Below are positions 49,429 through 57,760 of a DNA stretch of 64,000 nucleotides, piece by piece (within the stretch, counting starts at the first letter, position 1; the number at the start of each line of letters is the position of its first letter). Origin of the DNA: Actibacterium sp. 188UL27-1 (GTDB lineage Bacteria; Pseudomonadota; Alphaproteobacteria; Rhodobacterales; Rhodobacteraceae); contig NZ_JAFEUL010000001.1 in assembly GCF_016901225.1 (NCBI RefSeq), positions 486,773-550,772 on the forward strand, in the 5' to 3' direction. The notes under the pieces are model-generated. The model ran no database searches and was not told the DNA's origin. It saw only the letters and a program-made list of their open reading frames with translations. A program made the position numbers and the translations under genes.

Positions 49429-49455
49429 GGAGGGTGCGTGCTTACACGCACCTCC
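49429..49455. terminator. Hairpin downstream of the small cassette
   Basis: GGTGCGTG, loop CTTA, CACGCACC, extended by GGAG/CTCC with one bulge. It lies 44 bases after the plus-strand cassette and just beyond the BrnA-like stop on the other strand. Confidence 0.5.
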
Positions 49456-49466
49456 ACCAGTAGTAG

Positions 49467-49484
49467 GGCGGGGTTCACCCCGCC
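49467..49484 (-). terminator. Hairpin at the end of the BrnA-like gene
   Basis: GGCGGGG, loop TTCA, CCCCGCC. The stop codon of the minus-strand BrnA-like gene lies inside the loop and stem, so the hairpin could end that transcript. No U-run. Confidence 0.45.
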
Positions 49485-49918
49485 GCCCGACCTCGCCCTT
49501 GCGCCCCATCCTCCAACTCGCGCAAAATCTCGTCGCCCCATTCGGCGCGGATGCGATATTTGGCGCGGTCTTCAACGTCTTCGGGATGGGTGACGAACCG
49601 GTTGCCGTCGGCGCCGTCCACCAGCCCGGCGAGTGACGCATGCATGAACGCCCGCAGCACCCGGTTCATGCGGTGTTGATATCCCGGCCCCAGCGCCTTG
49701 AAGAACTTCACCATATCGGCGTCGAAACTCGCCATGATCCGGGTGCGCCTGGCGTCCCGCTTATCCATGTCGTGGGCGATGTTGTTCCAGTCATGCGGCA
49801 TGCCTTTCTGCTTGAACAGGAAGTCATGGATGTCGAACTGGATCATCTCCATCGCGTCCAGGGCGAAGCTGGCATGAAGCCATTCGGACTTGGTCATCTT
49901 GGTCAGTTGCTTGGTCAT
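49475..49918 (-). CDS. BrnA-like antitoxin-family protein (orphan)
   Basis: 147 residues from ATG 49918. The central block RTRIMASFDADMVKFFKALG then GYQHRMNRVLRAFMHASL is the BrnA/ribbon-helix-helix pattern. The N-terminus is longer than usual. No BrnT toxin gene lies upstream; only 150 bases with a dispersed repeat separate it from the divergent FabH-like gene. It may be a solitary DNA-binding regulator. Toxin partner absent in this window. Confidence 0.65.
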   Translation of the reverse strand: MTKQLTKMTKSEWLHASFALDAMEMIQFDIHDFLFKQKGMPHDWNNIAHDMDKRDARRTRIMASFDADMVKFFKALGPGYQHRMNRVLRAFMHASLAGLVDGADGNRFVTHPEDVEDRAKYRIRAEWGDEILRELEDGAQGRGRAAG

Positions 49919-49990
49919 GGGGGCCTCTGTGTGGTCGGCTCTACCCTGCCAAAGCTTGGTTAACGGCCCCTCGCCAGACCGTGCGCCGCG

Positions 49991-50017
49991 TATGCATGGC
50001 TTGTGTATGGAATGTGC
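49991..50017 (+). repeat. Dispersed TGTGYATGG repeat, copy 3
   Basis: TATGCATGGCT, TGTGTATGGAA, TGTGC: two full 11-base units and a partial one, 53 bases before the FabH-like start and between it and the divergent BrnA-like gene. Related to copies at 6798-6837 and 16116-16157. Confidence 0.65.
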
Positions 50018-50069
50018 GACCTTGACGCGCGCCCCGCTGCCGGGCAAACCCAACCGACGGAGGAGCACC

Positions 50070-51173
50070 ATGTACCAGGCCGCAATCACCGGCAGCGGGG
50101 TCTTTACGCCCGCCCAAAGCATCTCAAACGAAGAGCTTGTCGTGGCCTTCAACGCCTATGCCGACCATCAGAATGCCGCTGGCGCCGAGCCGCCGGTGCC
50201 CCACTCCTCGGCGGAGTTCATCGTCAACGCTTCCGGCATCAAAAGCCGCTATGTACTTGATAAGTCGGGCGTTCTCGATCCCGAGATCATGCACCCGATC
50301 CTGCCCGCGCGCCCCGATGACGCCCCCAGCCAGATGGCCGAAATGGGCGTCGATGCCTGTGAAAAGGCACTGGCCCAAGCGGGGATCGCAGCGGCTGACA
50401 TTGATGCTGTCATCTGCGCGGCCTCGAACCATGAACGCGCCTATCCCGCAATTGCCATTGAAATTCAACAGCTTATGGGCTGCGGCGGCTTCGCCTTCGA
50501 CATGAACGTCGCCTGCTCTTCCGCCACGTTTGGGATCCAGGCCGCAGCCGACATGATCAAATCCGGCAGCATTTCCAAGGCCTTAGTCGTGAACCCCGAG
50601 ATCTGCTCTGCCCACCTAGAGTGGCGTGATCGCGATTGCCACTTCATCTTCGGCGATGTCGCTACTGCCGTCGTGCTGGAACGGAGCGAGACTGCCAAGG
50701 GTCCGCACTTCACCATCCGCTCCACCCGGTGCGCCACAGAATTTTCGAATAACATTCGGAACAATAACGGTTTTCTCCGCCGTACCCGGCTCGGCCAGAT
50801 CGAAGATCGGCGCGACATGCAGTTCATGCAAGAGGGTCGCAAGGTCTTCAAACAAGTCTTGCCGCTGGTCAGCCAGCACATTGCCGACCATATGGCGGAT
50901 GAAAACCTGCAAGCCACTGATTTAAAACGGCTTTGGCTCCACCAGGCCAACAAAAGCATGAACGATTTCATCGGCAAAAAGGTCCTGGGCCGCACCCCTG
51001 AACCCGACGAACAGCCGAACATTCTGCAGGATTATGCCAACACCTCTTCAGCGGGATCGATCATCGCATTCTCCAAGTATTCCAATGACTTGATGCCTGG
51101 CGAGATTGGGTTGATATGCTCGTTTGGGGCGGGCTATTCGGTGGGCTCGGTCCTGCTGGAACGTGCCGGTTAA
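50070..51173 (+). CDS. Beta-ketoacyl-ACP synthase III family protein (FabH-like)
   Basis: 367 residues from ATG 50070, preceded by GGAGGAGC. Thiolase fold with catalytic Cys in DMNVACSSATFGIQA, His in LWLHQANKSMNDF and Asn in YANTSSAGSIIAF, so the Cys-His-Asn triad is complete. At 367 residues it is longer than typical FabH (about 320) and belongs to the extended FabH2 group seen in proteobacteria. It could start fatty-acid chains or act on a special acyl group. Confidence 0.88.
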   Translation: MYQAAITGSGVFTPAQSISNEELVVAFNAYADHQNAAGAEPPVPHSSAEFIVNASGIKSRYVLDKSGVLDPEIMHPILPARPDDAPSQMAEMGVDACEKALAQAGIAAADIDAVICAASNHERAYPAIAIEIQQLMGCGGFAFDMNVACSSATFGIQAAADMIKSGSISKALVVNPEICSAHLEWRDRDCHFIFGDVATAVVLERSETAKGPHFTIRSTRCATEFSNNIRNNNGFLRRTRLGQIEDRRDMQFMQEGRKVFKQVLPLVSQHIADHMADENLQATDLKRLWLHQANKSMNDFIGKKVLGRTPEPDEQPNILQDYANTSSAGSIIAFSKYSNDLMPGEIGLICSFGAGYSVGSVLLERAG

Positions 51174-51378
51174 CCCTTCCGCAATCGCTTGAAACCGGGA
51201 TCCGCCGTGAACCTGACGTGAAATGTTTACATTGGGTTAAAAGTGGTTAGGACAGCCTTTGCCATGATTGAGACTGGCATGATATCCTCTGCCAAGGTCA
51301 CAGGTGTTGGCGGGCTGGAGCGACATTATTCAACCCATTGTTACGAGTGCTGTGGCGGACAAAGCATTGGAGGCTGCT

Positions 51379-52173
51379 ATGTTATTTAGAATTACGCGAC
51401 CCGGAAATCTAATCTGTGTGGTGAGTGCGCTGGCGATCATTGCGACACCGTTTGGTGCATCAGCGGGCCGAATATGGTCTGCATCAGCGGCAACGCAATA
51501 CCTGCATAACGGGCCAGAAATCCAATTCGTGGTTGGCTGCGATGATGATGACCAGGACAATGCGCCATCATCAGGACCGGACGTTTCCCCGGGGCAAGGG
51601 CAGGGCGCGGAGGAGGAACCTGATTTCCAGGGCGATGAGAGTCTTGTACTCATTCATTCGCCAGAAAAGCTATATTTGGCAAATTGCCCAGATGACGAAA
51701 CCGCGACTGATCGCCAACTAGGTGCAAAACAAGTCCAAAAGATATTGCGCATTTTGGATGACAATGAAGAGCATTGTAAATCGGTTGCCGATGAATATGT
51801 GATTGATTGCCTCGCCAATAATTACGCCCGTGCCGCGCGCCAATTGTCAAAGCGCGGAGAGGCAGGAGAGGTGAGGGAGGCATTCAAACGTGCCTCCCGC
51901 AGGTTGAAAAGTATTGTCCGCCAAACCGCCGATACTACGCAACCACAATCCCGGGTGCCGGTACGGACACCCCAGGGCGTCAAGCGCGCGACAAAACGGC
52001 TGACACCGGTGAAACCGGAATTGAAAGCAGCCGCATTTGCAGCCGCGACGAAAGTGGTTCAGGAATTGGAAACGGTTCTTTTAACCTCTGCCGAAAATTC
52101 CGAACGCCGCCAGACCTATTTTGCAGAGGTTGCTCAGGCGGTAACGGGCGACAAGGTCTTATTGCGCTCGTAA
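51379..52173 (+). CDS. Secreted Cys-containing protein of unknown function
   Basis: 264 residues from ATG 51379 (open frame from 51304). Signal peptide NLICVVSALAIIATPFGASA, then an acidic linker (GCDDDDQDN ... GAEEEPDFQGDE), then helices with EHCKSVADEYVIDCLANNYA, where spaced Cys could form a disulphide. The C-terminal half is Lys/Arg-rich helical. I recall similar hypothetical periplasmic proteins in Rhodobacteraceae, but no function. A TTTA-N7-TTAA sequence lies about 140 bases upstream. Confidence 0.65.
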   Translation: MLFRITRPGNLICVVSALAIIATPFGASAGRIWSASAATQYLHNGPEIQFVVGCDDDDQDNAPSSGPDVSPGQGQGAEEEPDFQGDESLVLIHSPEKLYLANCPDDETATDRQLGAKQVQKILRILDDNEEHCKSVADEYVIDCLANNYARAARQLSKRGEAGEVREAFKRASRRLKSIVRQTADTTQPQSRVPVRTPQGVKRATKRLTPVKPELKAAAFAAATKVVQELETVLLTSAENSERRQTYFAEVAQAVTGDKVLLRS

Positions 52174-52207
52174 GAGATCAACAGATAAATGCCGATATCG
52201 CGCCAGC

Positions 52208-52603
52208 CTATTGGGGTGTAGTATCGGCTTGCGGCAGACCATCGGTAATTTGGTAATAGTCGCCTTTTTCCGACACGTAGATATGGATATGCATCTGGGT
52301 GCCGGATGGTCCGTCAAACACACCCATCGCAACGCCGATCCAATCGATATGCGCCGGTGGATCCCAGAACAGGGTGGATCCGCAGATGCGGCAAAACCCA
52401 CGACGAACCTTTTCCGATGATTGATACCAACTGACCTGTTCGGCACCGATCACGGTCAAAGCGGCTCGTTTCACATCTGTTGAAACGAAGTAATGCCCTG
52501 ACGTCTTGCGACATGCCGTGCAATGGCACGCATCGGGTGCGGGAATGTCCCCGTCGACTTGCAACGTTACGGCACCGCACAGGCAGGATCCGTGATGCAC
52601 CAT
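52208..52603 (-). CDS. GFA family protein (glutathione-dependent formaldehyde-activating-like)
   Basis: 131 residues. Zinc ligands in GSCLCGAVTLQV, CHCTACRKTSG and GFCRICGSTLFW, the seven-Cys pattern of the GFA fold. Many family members bind glutathione or zinc without known activity. It ends before a run of minus-strand genes (arsH, tdk). Confidence 0.85.
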   Translation of the reverse strand: MVHHGSCLCGAVTLQVDGDIPAPDACHCTACRKTSGHYFVSTDVKRAALTVIGAEQVSWYQSSEKVRRGFCRICGSTLFWDPPAHIDWIGVAMGVFDGPSGTQMHIHIYVSEKGDYYQITDGLPQADTTPQ

Positions 52604-52614
52604 GGCTCAAATCC

Positions 52615-53310
52615 CTAGATACGGCTGACCCGCTCATGAACGGCCTGAACATCCTCGACCTTTTCGGAATAGCGATCCGTCAGCATGTCACCGCGCCCGC
52701 GGACCATCAGGGTGAACCGCGCCAGTTCCTGCATCACATCAACGATGCGCTCATACTTGGACGATGGTTTCATGCGCCCGTTTTCGAACTCTTTCCAAGC
52801 CATCGGCACGGAGGATTGGTTGGGGATTGTCACCATGCGCATCCACCGGCCCAGAATGCGCATCTGGTTGACCGCGTTGAACGATTGCGACCCGCCTGAA
52901 ACCTGCATCACCGCCAGGGTCTTGCCCTGGGTCGGGCGGATCCCGCCTTTGCAGGATAGAGGGATCCAATCGATCTGGGTTTTCATGATGCCGGTCATCG
53001 CGCCGTGCCGTTCGGGGCTGGACCAGACCATCCCTTCGGACCACATGGCCAATTCGCGCAGCTCCACCACCTTTTCATGTTCGGCTGAGGCATCGTCGGG
53101 CAGGGGCAGCCCGGACGGATTAAAGAACCGCGTCTCGCAACCCAGATGCCGCAGCACCCGTGCGCCTTCCTCTGCCGCGAACCGGGAATAGCTGCCCTTC
53201 CGCAGGGACCCATACAACAGCAGGATGCGCGGCGGGTGACCCGGATCGCCAGGGGCCGCCAATGCGCTGGGATCCAACGGGTCCAGTGCGCCCGCAACAA
53301 GGTTTGGCAT
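52615..53310 (-). CDS. arsH: ArsH-like NADPH-dependent FMN reductase
   Basis: 231 residues from ATG 53310; a GTG at 53322 overlaps the tdk stop and could be used. Flavodoxin-like motif [19 protein letters not shown] and [20 protein letters not shown] are ArsH hallmarks. ArsH oxidises methylated trivalent arsenicals or acts as an azo/quinone reductase. No other ars gene is adjacent; arsC is 31 kb away. Confidence 0.88.
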   Translation of the reverse strand: MPNLVAGALDPLDPSALAAPGDPGHPPRILLLYGSLRKGSYSRFAAEEGARVLRHLGCETRFFNPSGLPLPDDASAEHEKVVELRELAMWSEGMVWSSPERHGAMTGIMKTQIDWIPLSCKGGIRPTQGKTLAVMQVSGGSQSFNAVNQMRILGRWMRMVTIPNQSSVPMAWKEFENGRMKPSSKYERIVDVMQELARFTLMVRGRGDMLTDRYSEKVEDVQAVHERVSRI

Positions 53311-53318
53311 GTCTTCGA

Positions 53319-53903
53319 TCACGGGGTCTCTCCTATTTCGTCCCGCCAATGGCGACGGCAGAGGGGGACATAGGTCTCATTCCCGCCGATCTGCACCTGC
53401 GCGCCGTCACGCATAACCTGGCCGTTTTCATCCTTGCGCACCACCATCGTGGCCTTCTTGCCGCAATAGCAAATCGTACGCAGTTCCCGCATTTCATCCG
53501 CCAGGGCCAGCAACGTGGCAGAGCCCGGGAACAGCGCACCCCTGAAATCCACCCGCAAGCCGTAACACATCACCGGCACGCCCAAATCATCAACGGCGCG
53601 GGCAAGTTGCCACACCTGATCCGCCCCCAGGAACTGCGCCTCGTCGACGAACACGCAGGCGCAGGGTCCCGCTGCCAATCGCGCCTCGATCCGGGTGAAC
53701 AGATCATCCCGCGGCAAAAACGTGTCCGCCTCCGCCGTCAGCCCGATCCGGGATCCGATCTGACCCTGTCCCGCGCGATCATCAAACGCTGCGGTCAGCA
53801 GATAAGGCTCCATCCCACGCTCGCGGTAATTATACGCGGCCTGCAGCAGGATCGTGGATTTGCCCGCATTCATGGTGGAATAATGGAAATAGAGTTTCGC
53901 CAT
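53319..53903 (-). CDS. tdk: Thymidine kinase (type II)
   Basis: 194 residues from ATG 53903. P-loop [16 protein letters not shown], DExQ block [13 protein letters not shown], lasso region and zinc-binding Cys in [12 protein letters not shown] with CRRHW near the end. It phosphorylates thymidine in the salvage pathway. Transcribed just before arsH (nine-base gap or overlap). Confidence 0.95.
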   Translation of the reverse strand: MAKLYFHYSTMNAGKSTILLQAAYNYRERGMEPYLLTAAFDDRAGQGQIGSRIGLTAEADTFLPRDDLFTRIEARLAAGPCACVFVDEAQFLGADQVWQLARAVDDLGVPVMCYGLRVDFRGALFPGSATLLALADEMRELRTICYCGKKATMVVRKDENGQVMRDGAQVQIGGNETYVPLCRRHWRDEIGETP

Positions 53904-54262
53904 GGAACGGGCCATAGCGCAGGCACGCGGCCAGCTTCAAGCGGCGGGTGGGGGTCGGGTCAGACGGCTGTGGATCATCCGACGCGACCGCAACGAACGG
54001 ACGGGGCCCGGGGTGTGTGTGCCAAACCCCAACCGCGCGCATCCCATTCCTTGCCCAGGGCCAACCATCCCGTTTCGCCGCCCCAACTGGCGAAACCGGT
54101 TCAACCCCCACCTTAGCCAGCCCCCAAAAGGTGCTGGTTTCGCTTTACAATCCCGATCAGGCCGGGATGAATATGATATGGAGCTTGTCTGGCCGACGAT
54201 CGATGGGAAAAAACCGGCGCGGCTCCCCGTTTTGCGCATCAAGGTTTTAGGGCGTTTTGCAT
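53904..54262. other. Gene-free stretch between tdk and a regulator-like gene
   Basis: 359 bases with no supported ORF; overlapping Pro/Arg-rich frames look like shadows. It must hold both promoters (tdk minus strand; plus-strand regulator). TTTACA at about 54142 could be part of a plus-strand promoter. Confidence 0.45.
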
Positions 54263-54718
54263 ATGGTTGATCACACGGGTTATTTGAAAAAACATACCGA
54301 AGCATTGGTCAAGGATGTGGGGCTTGAAGCGTCCTGTGCGCTGACCGGCAAATCCAAAGCCACGCTTGGCCGATACTATTCCGACGCCACCGAACATGCG
54401 GACCGCTTCATGCCGGTGGACTCCGTCGCCGTGCTCGAAGCCGCCGCGCGCTACCCCCATGTGACCTCGGCCTTGGCGGAATTGCGGGGGATCACCCTGT
54501 CCTATGATCAGGAACGGCGGAATTCGGAATCGCGCGGCGTCAATCAGGACGTGATCACCCTGTCGCAACGGTTTGCCCAGTTGATGGCCGAATATAACCA
54601 ATCCATCGATGATGGTGTCATTTCGGTGAACGAGGCAAAGCGGATGCTGCGGGAAACCGCCGCGCTGCAACAGATCCTGCTGGAGATGAAGCTCCACCTG
54701 GAGGATGAAACGATCTGA
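54263..54718 (+). CDS. Phage-CII-like putative DNA-binding protein
   Basis: 151 residues from ATG 54263. The N-terminal half reads like a small helix-turn-helix: LVKDVGLEASCALTGKSKAT then LGRYYSDA, a pattern of phage regulatory CII/CP76-like domains. The C-terminal half is a coiled-coil-like helix (QRFAQLMAEYNQSI ... LQQILLEMKLHL). Probably a DNA-binding regulator, perhaps phage-derived. The next gene lies 87 bases downstream on the same strand. Confidence 0.5.
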   Translation: MVDHTGYLKKHTEALVKDVGLEASCALTGKSKATLGRYYSDATEHADRFMPVDSVAVLEAAARYPHVTSALAELRGITLSYDQERRNSESRGVNQDVITLSQRFAQLMAEYNQSIDDGVISVNEAKRMLRETAALQQILLEMKLHLEDETI

Positions 54719-54805
54719 TCCGCCGTCTTTGGCAATCAGCAACGACACCGGGGCAGGCATGAGGATAGGCAAACAGGTGTCATCGCCACTGAAGGATCGC
54801 TTCCC

Positions 54806-55408
54806 ATGCCATTTGCCAAGACATATACCACATTCGATGTCCGCCGCCTGATGCAAAACTCCGAAGGGGCCGCATCGCCTGTGACCGGTGCCGCAGCCCA
54901 TGCACGCGTTCTGCATGCCGAACAGGCGGGGCCGGGCGGTCCGGGGACGACACCGGCCCAGATGATGCACCGGACCCACAAGAGGCCGGGCGAATCCAAC
55001 AGCCAGTTCAAGAACCGAGGCGGTGCCGTGCAGACCTCGGCGTTCAAAAACGTCCTGCAGCAATCCGATGCCGTGGCACAGGCCCTGAACTCCCCCCGGG
55101 GTCAGGCCGTGATGCGCGTTTTTGACCGCGCCGCCACCCAGGGTCTGCCCCTGCGCGCCATGCTGAAAGTCGGCGGTATTCAGGAGGCCGGTTTCCTCGC
55201 CGCGTCTGGTGCGCCCAAGGCCAAAACGGTGCACAAGAACGACGCCACCGTCAGTTCCGGGACGGGTGCCGGGGTGAACATCATCCTTGACCGTGGCCCC
55301 AACGCAAACACGTTCGTGGTGCAAACCTGCTACCCGCTCACGGTGTGCCCCGCCAGCAGTTACAAGGTGACAGACCAGGCCTCCCGGGCGGTGATCGAGC
55401 AGGGTTAA
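54806..55408 (+). CDS. BECR-fold (RNase A-like/CdiA-C) toxin-like protein, orphan candidate
   Basis: 200 residues from ATG 54806, preceded by AAGGA. No signal peptide. N-terminus Ala/Gly-rich; the C-terminal part has NRGGAVQTSAFKNVLQQSDA, GVNIILDRGPNANTFVVQTC and YPLTVCPASS. The order of Ser/Phe helix, strand and T(A/C)YP near the end resembles the RNase A-like BECR toxins of contact-dependent systems. No immunity gene is visible downstream; the stop overlaps the convergent dehydrogenase stop. The assignment is by pattern only. Confidence 0.45.
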   Translation: MPFAKTYTTFDVRRLMQNSEGAASPVTGAAAHARVLHAEQAGPGGPGTTPAQMMHRTHKRPGESNSQFKNRGGAVQTSAFKNVLQQSDAVAQALNSPRGQAVMRVFDRAATQGLPLRAMLKVGGIQEAGFLAASGAPKAKTVHKNDATVSSGTGAGVNIILDRGPNANTFVVQTCYPLTVCPASSYKVTDQASRAVIEQG

Positions 55409-56358
55409 ACCGGATTCGGAACCGGGTCACCTGCGACAAAGGCAGCCAGATTGTCCAGCGCCATCTGCCCCATGGACTGCCGCACCTCCAGCGCGGCGGT
55501 CCCCAGATGGGGTAGCAAAACCACGTTTTCCATGGCTTTCAGGGCGTCCGGCACCTTTGGTTCAAATTCATAAACATCCAGACCGGCCCCCGCGATCAGC
55601 CCGGTTTCCAGCGCTGTGATCAAGGCCGTCTCATCCACCACATCGCCGCGTGCGATATTCACCAGATGGGCGGTGGGTTTCATCGCCGCCAGCTCGGCCG
55701 TTCCGATCAGGTGATGCGTGGCAGGCGTGGCGGGCACGGCTGTCACGACGATATCTGCCGCCCCGCAAACCTCTGCCAGGCTACCCAACTGCCGCGCCGG
55801 CAGGCCTGCATCGGCAACGGCAGATCGGTTGAAAAACACAACCTCCATGCCAAATCCGAAATGCGCACGTTTGGCGATCGCCTTGCCGATCCGCCCCATC
55901 CCGACAATGCCCAGCACCTTGCCCGACATGTGCAGGCCCAGCATCTGCGTGGGCTGCCAGCCGGTCCACTTGCTGGCGCGGAGCAGCCGTTCCCCCTCAC
56001 CGGCCCGGCGGCATGTCATCAGCATCAGGGTCAGCGCGATATCCGCTGTTGCATCCGTCACGGCGCCGGGCGTGTTGGTTACCACAAGCCCGGCCGCCTT
56101 GGCCGCGGCGACGTCGATATGGTTATAGCCAACCCCGAAATTGGCCAGGATCTTGCAGCGGCCGGGCTCATCCTCGAACGCGGGCGCGCTGAACCCATCC
56201 CCCAGGGTTGGCAAAATCGCATCGTAATCGTGCAGCGCGGCGCGCGCCTCCTCTACGGAAAGCGGCTCCTCCCGGTCATTCAGGGTTACGTCATAGGCGG
56301 CCCGGGCGGCCTCCAGATTGGCATCCGGCAAGCGGCGCGTGATCAGCAGTTTCGTCAT
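55405..56358 (-). CDS. 2-hydroxyacid dehydrogenase (glyoxylate/hydroxypyruvate reductase-like)
   Basis: 317 residues. NAD-binding GIVGMGRIGKAIAKRAHFG, catalytic Arg in LVNIARGDVVDETAL, catalytic Glu in LDVYEFEPKVP and His in LLPHLGTAA. This is the complete R-E-H triad. It most likely reduces glyoxylate or hydroxypyruvate to glycolate or D-glycerate. One base overlaps the csaA-like gene stop (TGATG), so both are co-translated after proC. Confidence 0.9.
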   Translation of the reverse strand: MTKLLITRRLPDANLEAARAAYDVTLNDREEPLSVEEARAALHDYDAILPTLGDGFSAPAFEDEPGRCKILANFGVGYNHIDVAAAKAAGLVVTNTPGAVTDATADIALTLMLMTCRRAGEGERLLRASKWTGWQPTQMLGLHMSGKVLGIVGMGRIGKAIAKRAHFGFGMEVVFFNRSAVADAGLPARQLGSLAEVCGAADIVVTAVPATPATHHLIGTAELAAMKPTAHLVNIARGDVVDETALITALETGLIAGAGLDVYEFEPKVPDALKAMENVVLLPHLGTAALEVRQSMGQMALDNLAAFVAGDPVPNPV

Positions 56359-56693
56359 CAGTACATCCTTCCGCCCACGGGCACAGTCTTGTCGGGCCGC
56401 AGCAGCACAACCTCTCCATCCTCATCCGGAACCCCCAATACCAGCACCTCCGACATCACGGGGCCGATCTGGCGTGGCGGGAAATTCACCACGGCCAGCA
56501 CCAATTGCCCGGGCAGATCCTCAGGTGTGTAATGTTTGGTGATTTGGGCTGAGCTCTTTTTCTCTCCAAGCGCCGCGCCGAAATCGATCCACAGCTTGAT
56601 CGCGGGTTTGCGCGCCTCGGGAAAGGGTTCCGCCCGGCTGATCCGGCCCACGCGGACATCAACCCTGGCAAAGTCATCAAAGGTGATCGTCAC
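56358..56693 (-). CDS. tRNA-binding OB-fold protein (CsaA-like)
   Basis: 111 residues, a single OB fold. Begins DFARVDVRVGRISRAEPFPEARKP and has SSAQITKHYTPEDLPGQLVL plus VLVLGVPDE near the end, as in CsaA/tRNA-binding domain proteins. CsaA binds tRNA and may act as an export-related chaperone. Coupled to proC by ATGA and to the downstream dehydrogenase by TGATG. Confidence 0.85.
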   Translation of the reverse strand: MTITFDDFARVDVRVGRISRAEPFPEARKPAIKLWIDFGAALGEKKSSAQITKHYTPEDLPGQLVLAVVNFPPRQIGPVMSEVLVLGVPDEDGEVVLLRPDKTVPVGGRMY

Positions 56694-57502
56694 TGGCTCA
56701 ATGCCCGGCTGCGATCCGCGGCAGCCTTGACCGTCCGCACCATCAGCGGTGGCAGGCCCCGATCCGGGTCCATCAATTGCGCCAACCCCGCCGCGGTCGT
56801 CCCTTGGGGGGAGGTGACATTGACCCGCAATTGCGCCACCGGTTCCTCCGATAGCCGGGCCAGTTCGCCTGCACCCGCCACCGTCGCCTTGGCCAGTTTC
56901 ATGGCCAGTGTGGGGGGCAACCCTTCGGCTTCCCCGGCGGCGGCCAGGGCTTCGATCAGGTGAAACACATAGGCCGGGCCGGATCCCGACACCCCGGTGA
57001 CCGCATCGATCTGTGCCTCGTGGTCCAGCCTCACCACGGTGCCGATTGCTGTTAATAGTTCGGTGGCCATCGAAATATGCGCGTCATCGGCTTTGGCATT
57101 TCCAATGATCGCCGTAATCCCGCGCCCGACCGCAGCAGGGGTGTTGGGCATGGCGCGAATGATCGGGGTGTCCGCGCCCAAAATTGCCTCATAGGTCGCG
57201 ATCGATGTCCCCGCCGCGACCGACAGGAACAGCGTGTCGCCATCACCCAAAGCAGCCAAGGAGGGCAGGGCATCGCCCATCATTTGCGGTTTGACGGCCA
57301 CCAAAACCAATGCCGGGCTGATCGGCAATGGGCCGTTCACCGATACCCCCGTTCCCTTCACCCAGTCAGATGGTTTGGGGTCCACAACGGTCACCGCCGC
57401 TGCCGAAAGCCCATCCGCCAGCCATCCGGCCAACATCGCACTGCCCATCTTGCCGCAACCCAAAAGGACTATGCCGCGCTCTTGCAACTCTGCCCTGTCC
57501 AT
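56690..57502 (-). CDS. proC: Pyrroline-5-carboxylate reductase
   Basis: 270 residues from ATG 57502 (open frame from 57700). NADP-binding IVLLGCGKMGSAMLAGWL and the signature GVSGSGPAYVFHLIEALAAA with TSPQGTTAAGL near the end. It reduces P5C to proline. Heads a three-gene run with the CsaA-like and dehydrogenase genes. Its upstream 250 bases carry a dispersed repeat and three hairpins. Confidence 0.93.
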   Translation of the reverse strand: MDRAELQERGIVLLGCGKMGSAMLAGWLADGLSAAAVTVVDPKPSDWVKGTGVSVNGPLPISPALVLVAVKPQMMGDALPSLAALGDGDTLFLSVAAGTSIATYEAILGADTPIIRAMPNTPAAVGRGITAIIGNAKADDAHISMATELLTAIGTVVRLDHEAQIDAVTGVSGSGPAYVFHLIEALAAAGEAEGLPPTLAMKLAKATVAGAGELARLSEEPVAQLRVNVTSPQGTTAAGLAQLMDPDRGLPPLMVRTVKAAADRSRALSQ

Positions 57503-57592
57503 CGCCGTCTCCCGCACTTTTGCGAACGCTAAAACATCGCTCCACAAGTGTCTAACGCGACGAAGCTCTCCACAAAGCCCGCCTCGCATCTC

Positions 57593-57615
57593 TTTCTTAT
57601 TGGTAAAAATACTTC
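57593..57615. repeat. Dispersed repeat TTTCTTATTGG / AAAAATACT, copy 2
   Basis: TTTCTTATTGGT followed by AAAAATACTTC, about 90 bases before the proC ATG. It differs from the copy at 7958-7980 at two positions and is followed by G-rich sequence, as there. Confidence 0.6.
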
Positions 57616-57622
57616 GGGGGGG

Positions 57623-57642
57623 TTGGGGGGCTGGCCCCCCAA
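57623..57642. repeat. Hairpin 1 of a tandem hairpin array
   Basis: TTGGGGGGC, loop TG, GCCCCCCAA: a perfect 9-bp stem immediately after the repeat at 57593-57615. Confidence 0.6.
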
Positions 57643-57647
57643 TCGAT

Positions 57648-57667
57648 CGGATCGCCCTGGCGATCCG
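57648..57667. repeat. Hairpin 2 of a tandem hairpin array
   Basis: CGGATCGCC, loop CT, GGCGATCCG: a perfect 9-bp stem six bases after hairpin 1. Confidence 0.6.
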
Positions 57668-57710
57668 AAACACCTCAACAGTCTCATCACGCCGTTTCAC
57701 AGACCCCCAA

Positions 57711-57738
57711 CAAAACTGTCCCCGCGGGGACAGTTTTG
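57711..57738 (-). terminator. 28-bp perfect palindrome, terminator of the YbjN-like gene
   Basis: Half site CAAAACTGTCCCCG followed by its exact reverse complement, 22 bases after the stop of the YbjN-domain gene (minus strand). The arms end in TTTTG, so it can act as a rho-independent terminator on either strand. Also the third element of the array at 57623-57738. Confidence 0.6.
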
Positions 57739-57760
57739 CCGTTTGCTCGATAGATTTGGG

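Noticed and set aside
51226-51240. TTTA-N7-TTAA upstream of the secreted protein
   Set aside because: Two deviations from the CtrA consensus, too weak to call a site.
53902-54270. Plus-strand Pro/Arg-rich ORF of about 120 codons
   Set aside because: No ribosome site, biased composition typical of shadow frames, and overlapping equally long frames on both strands.
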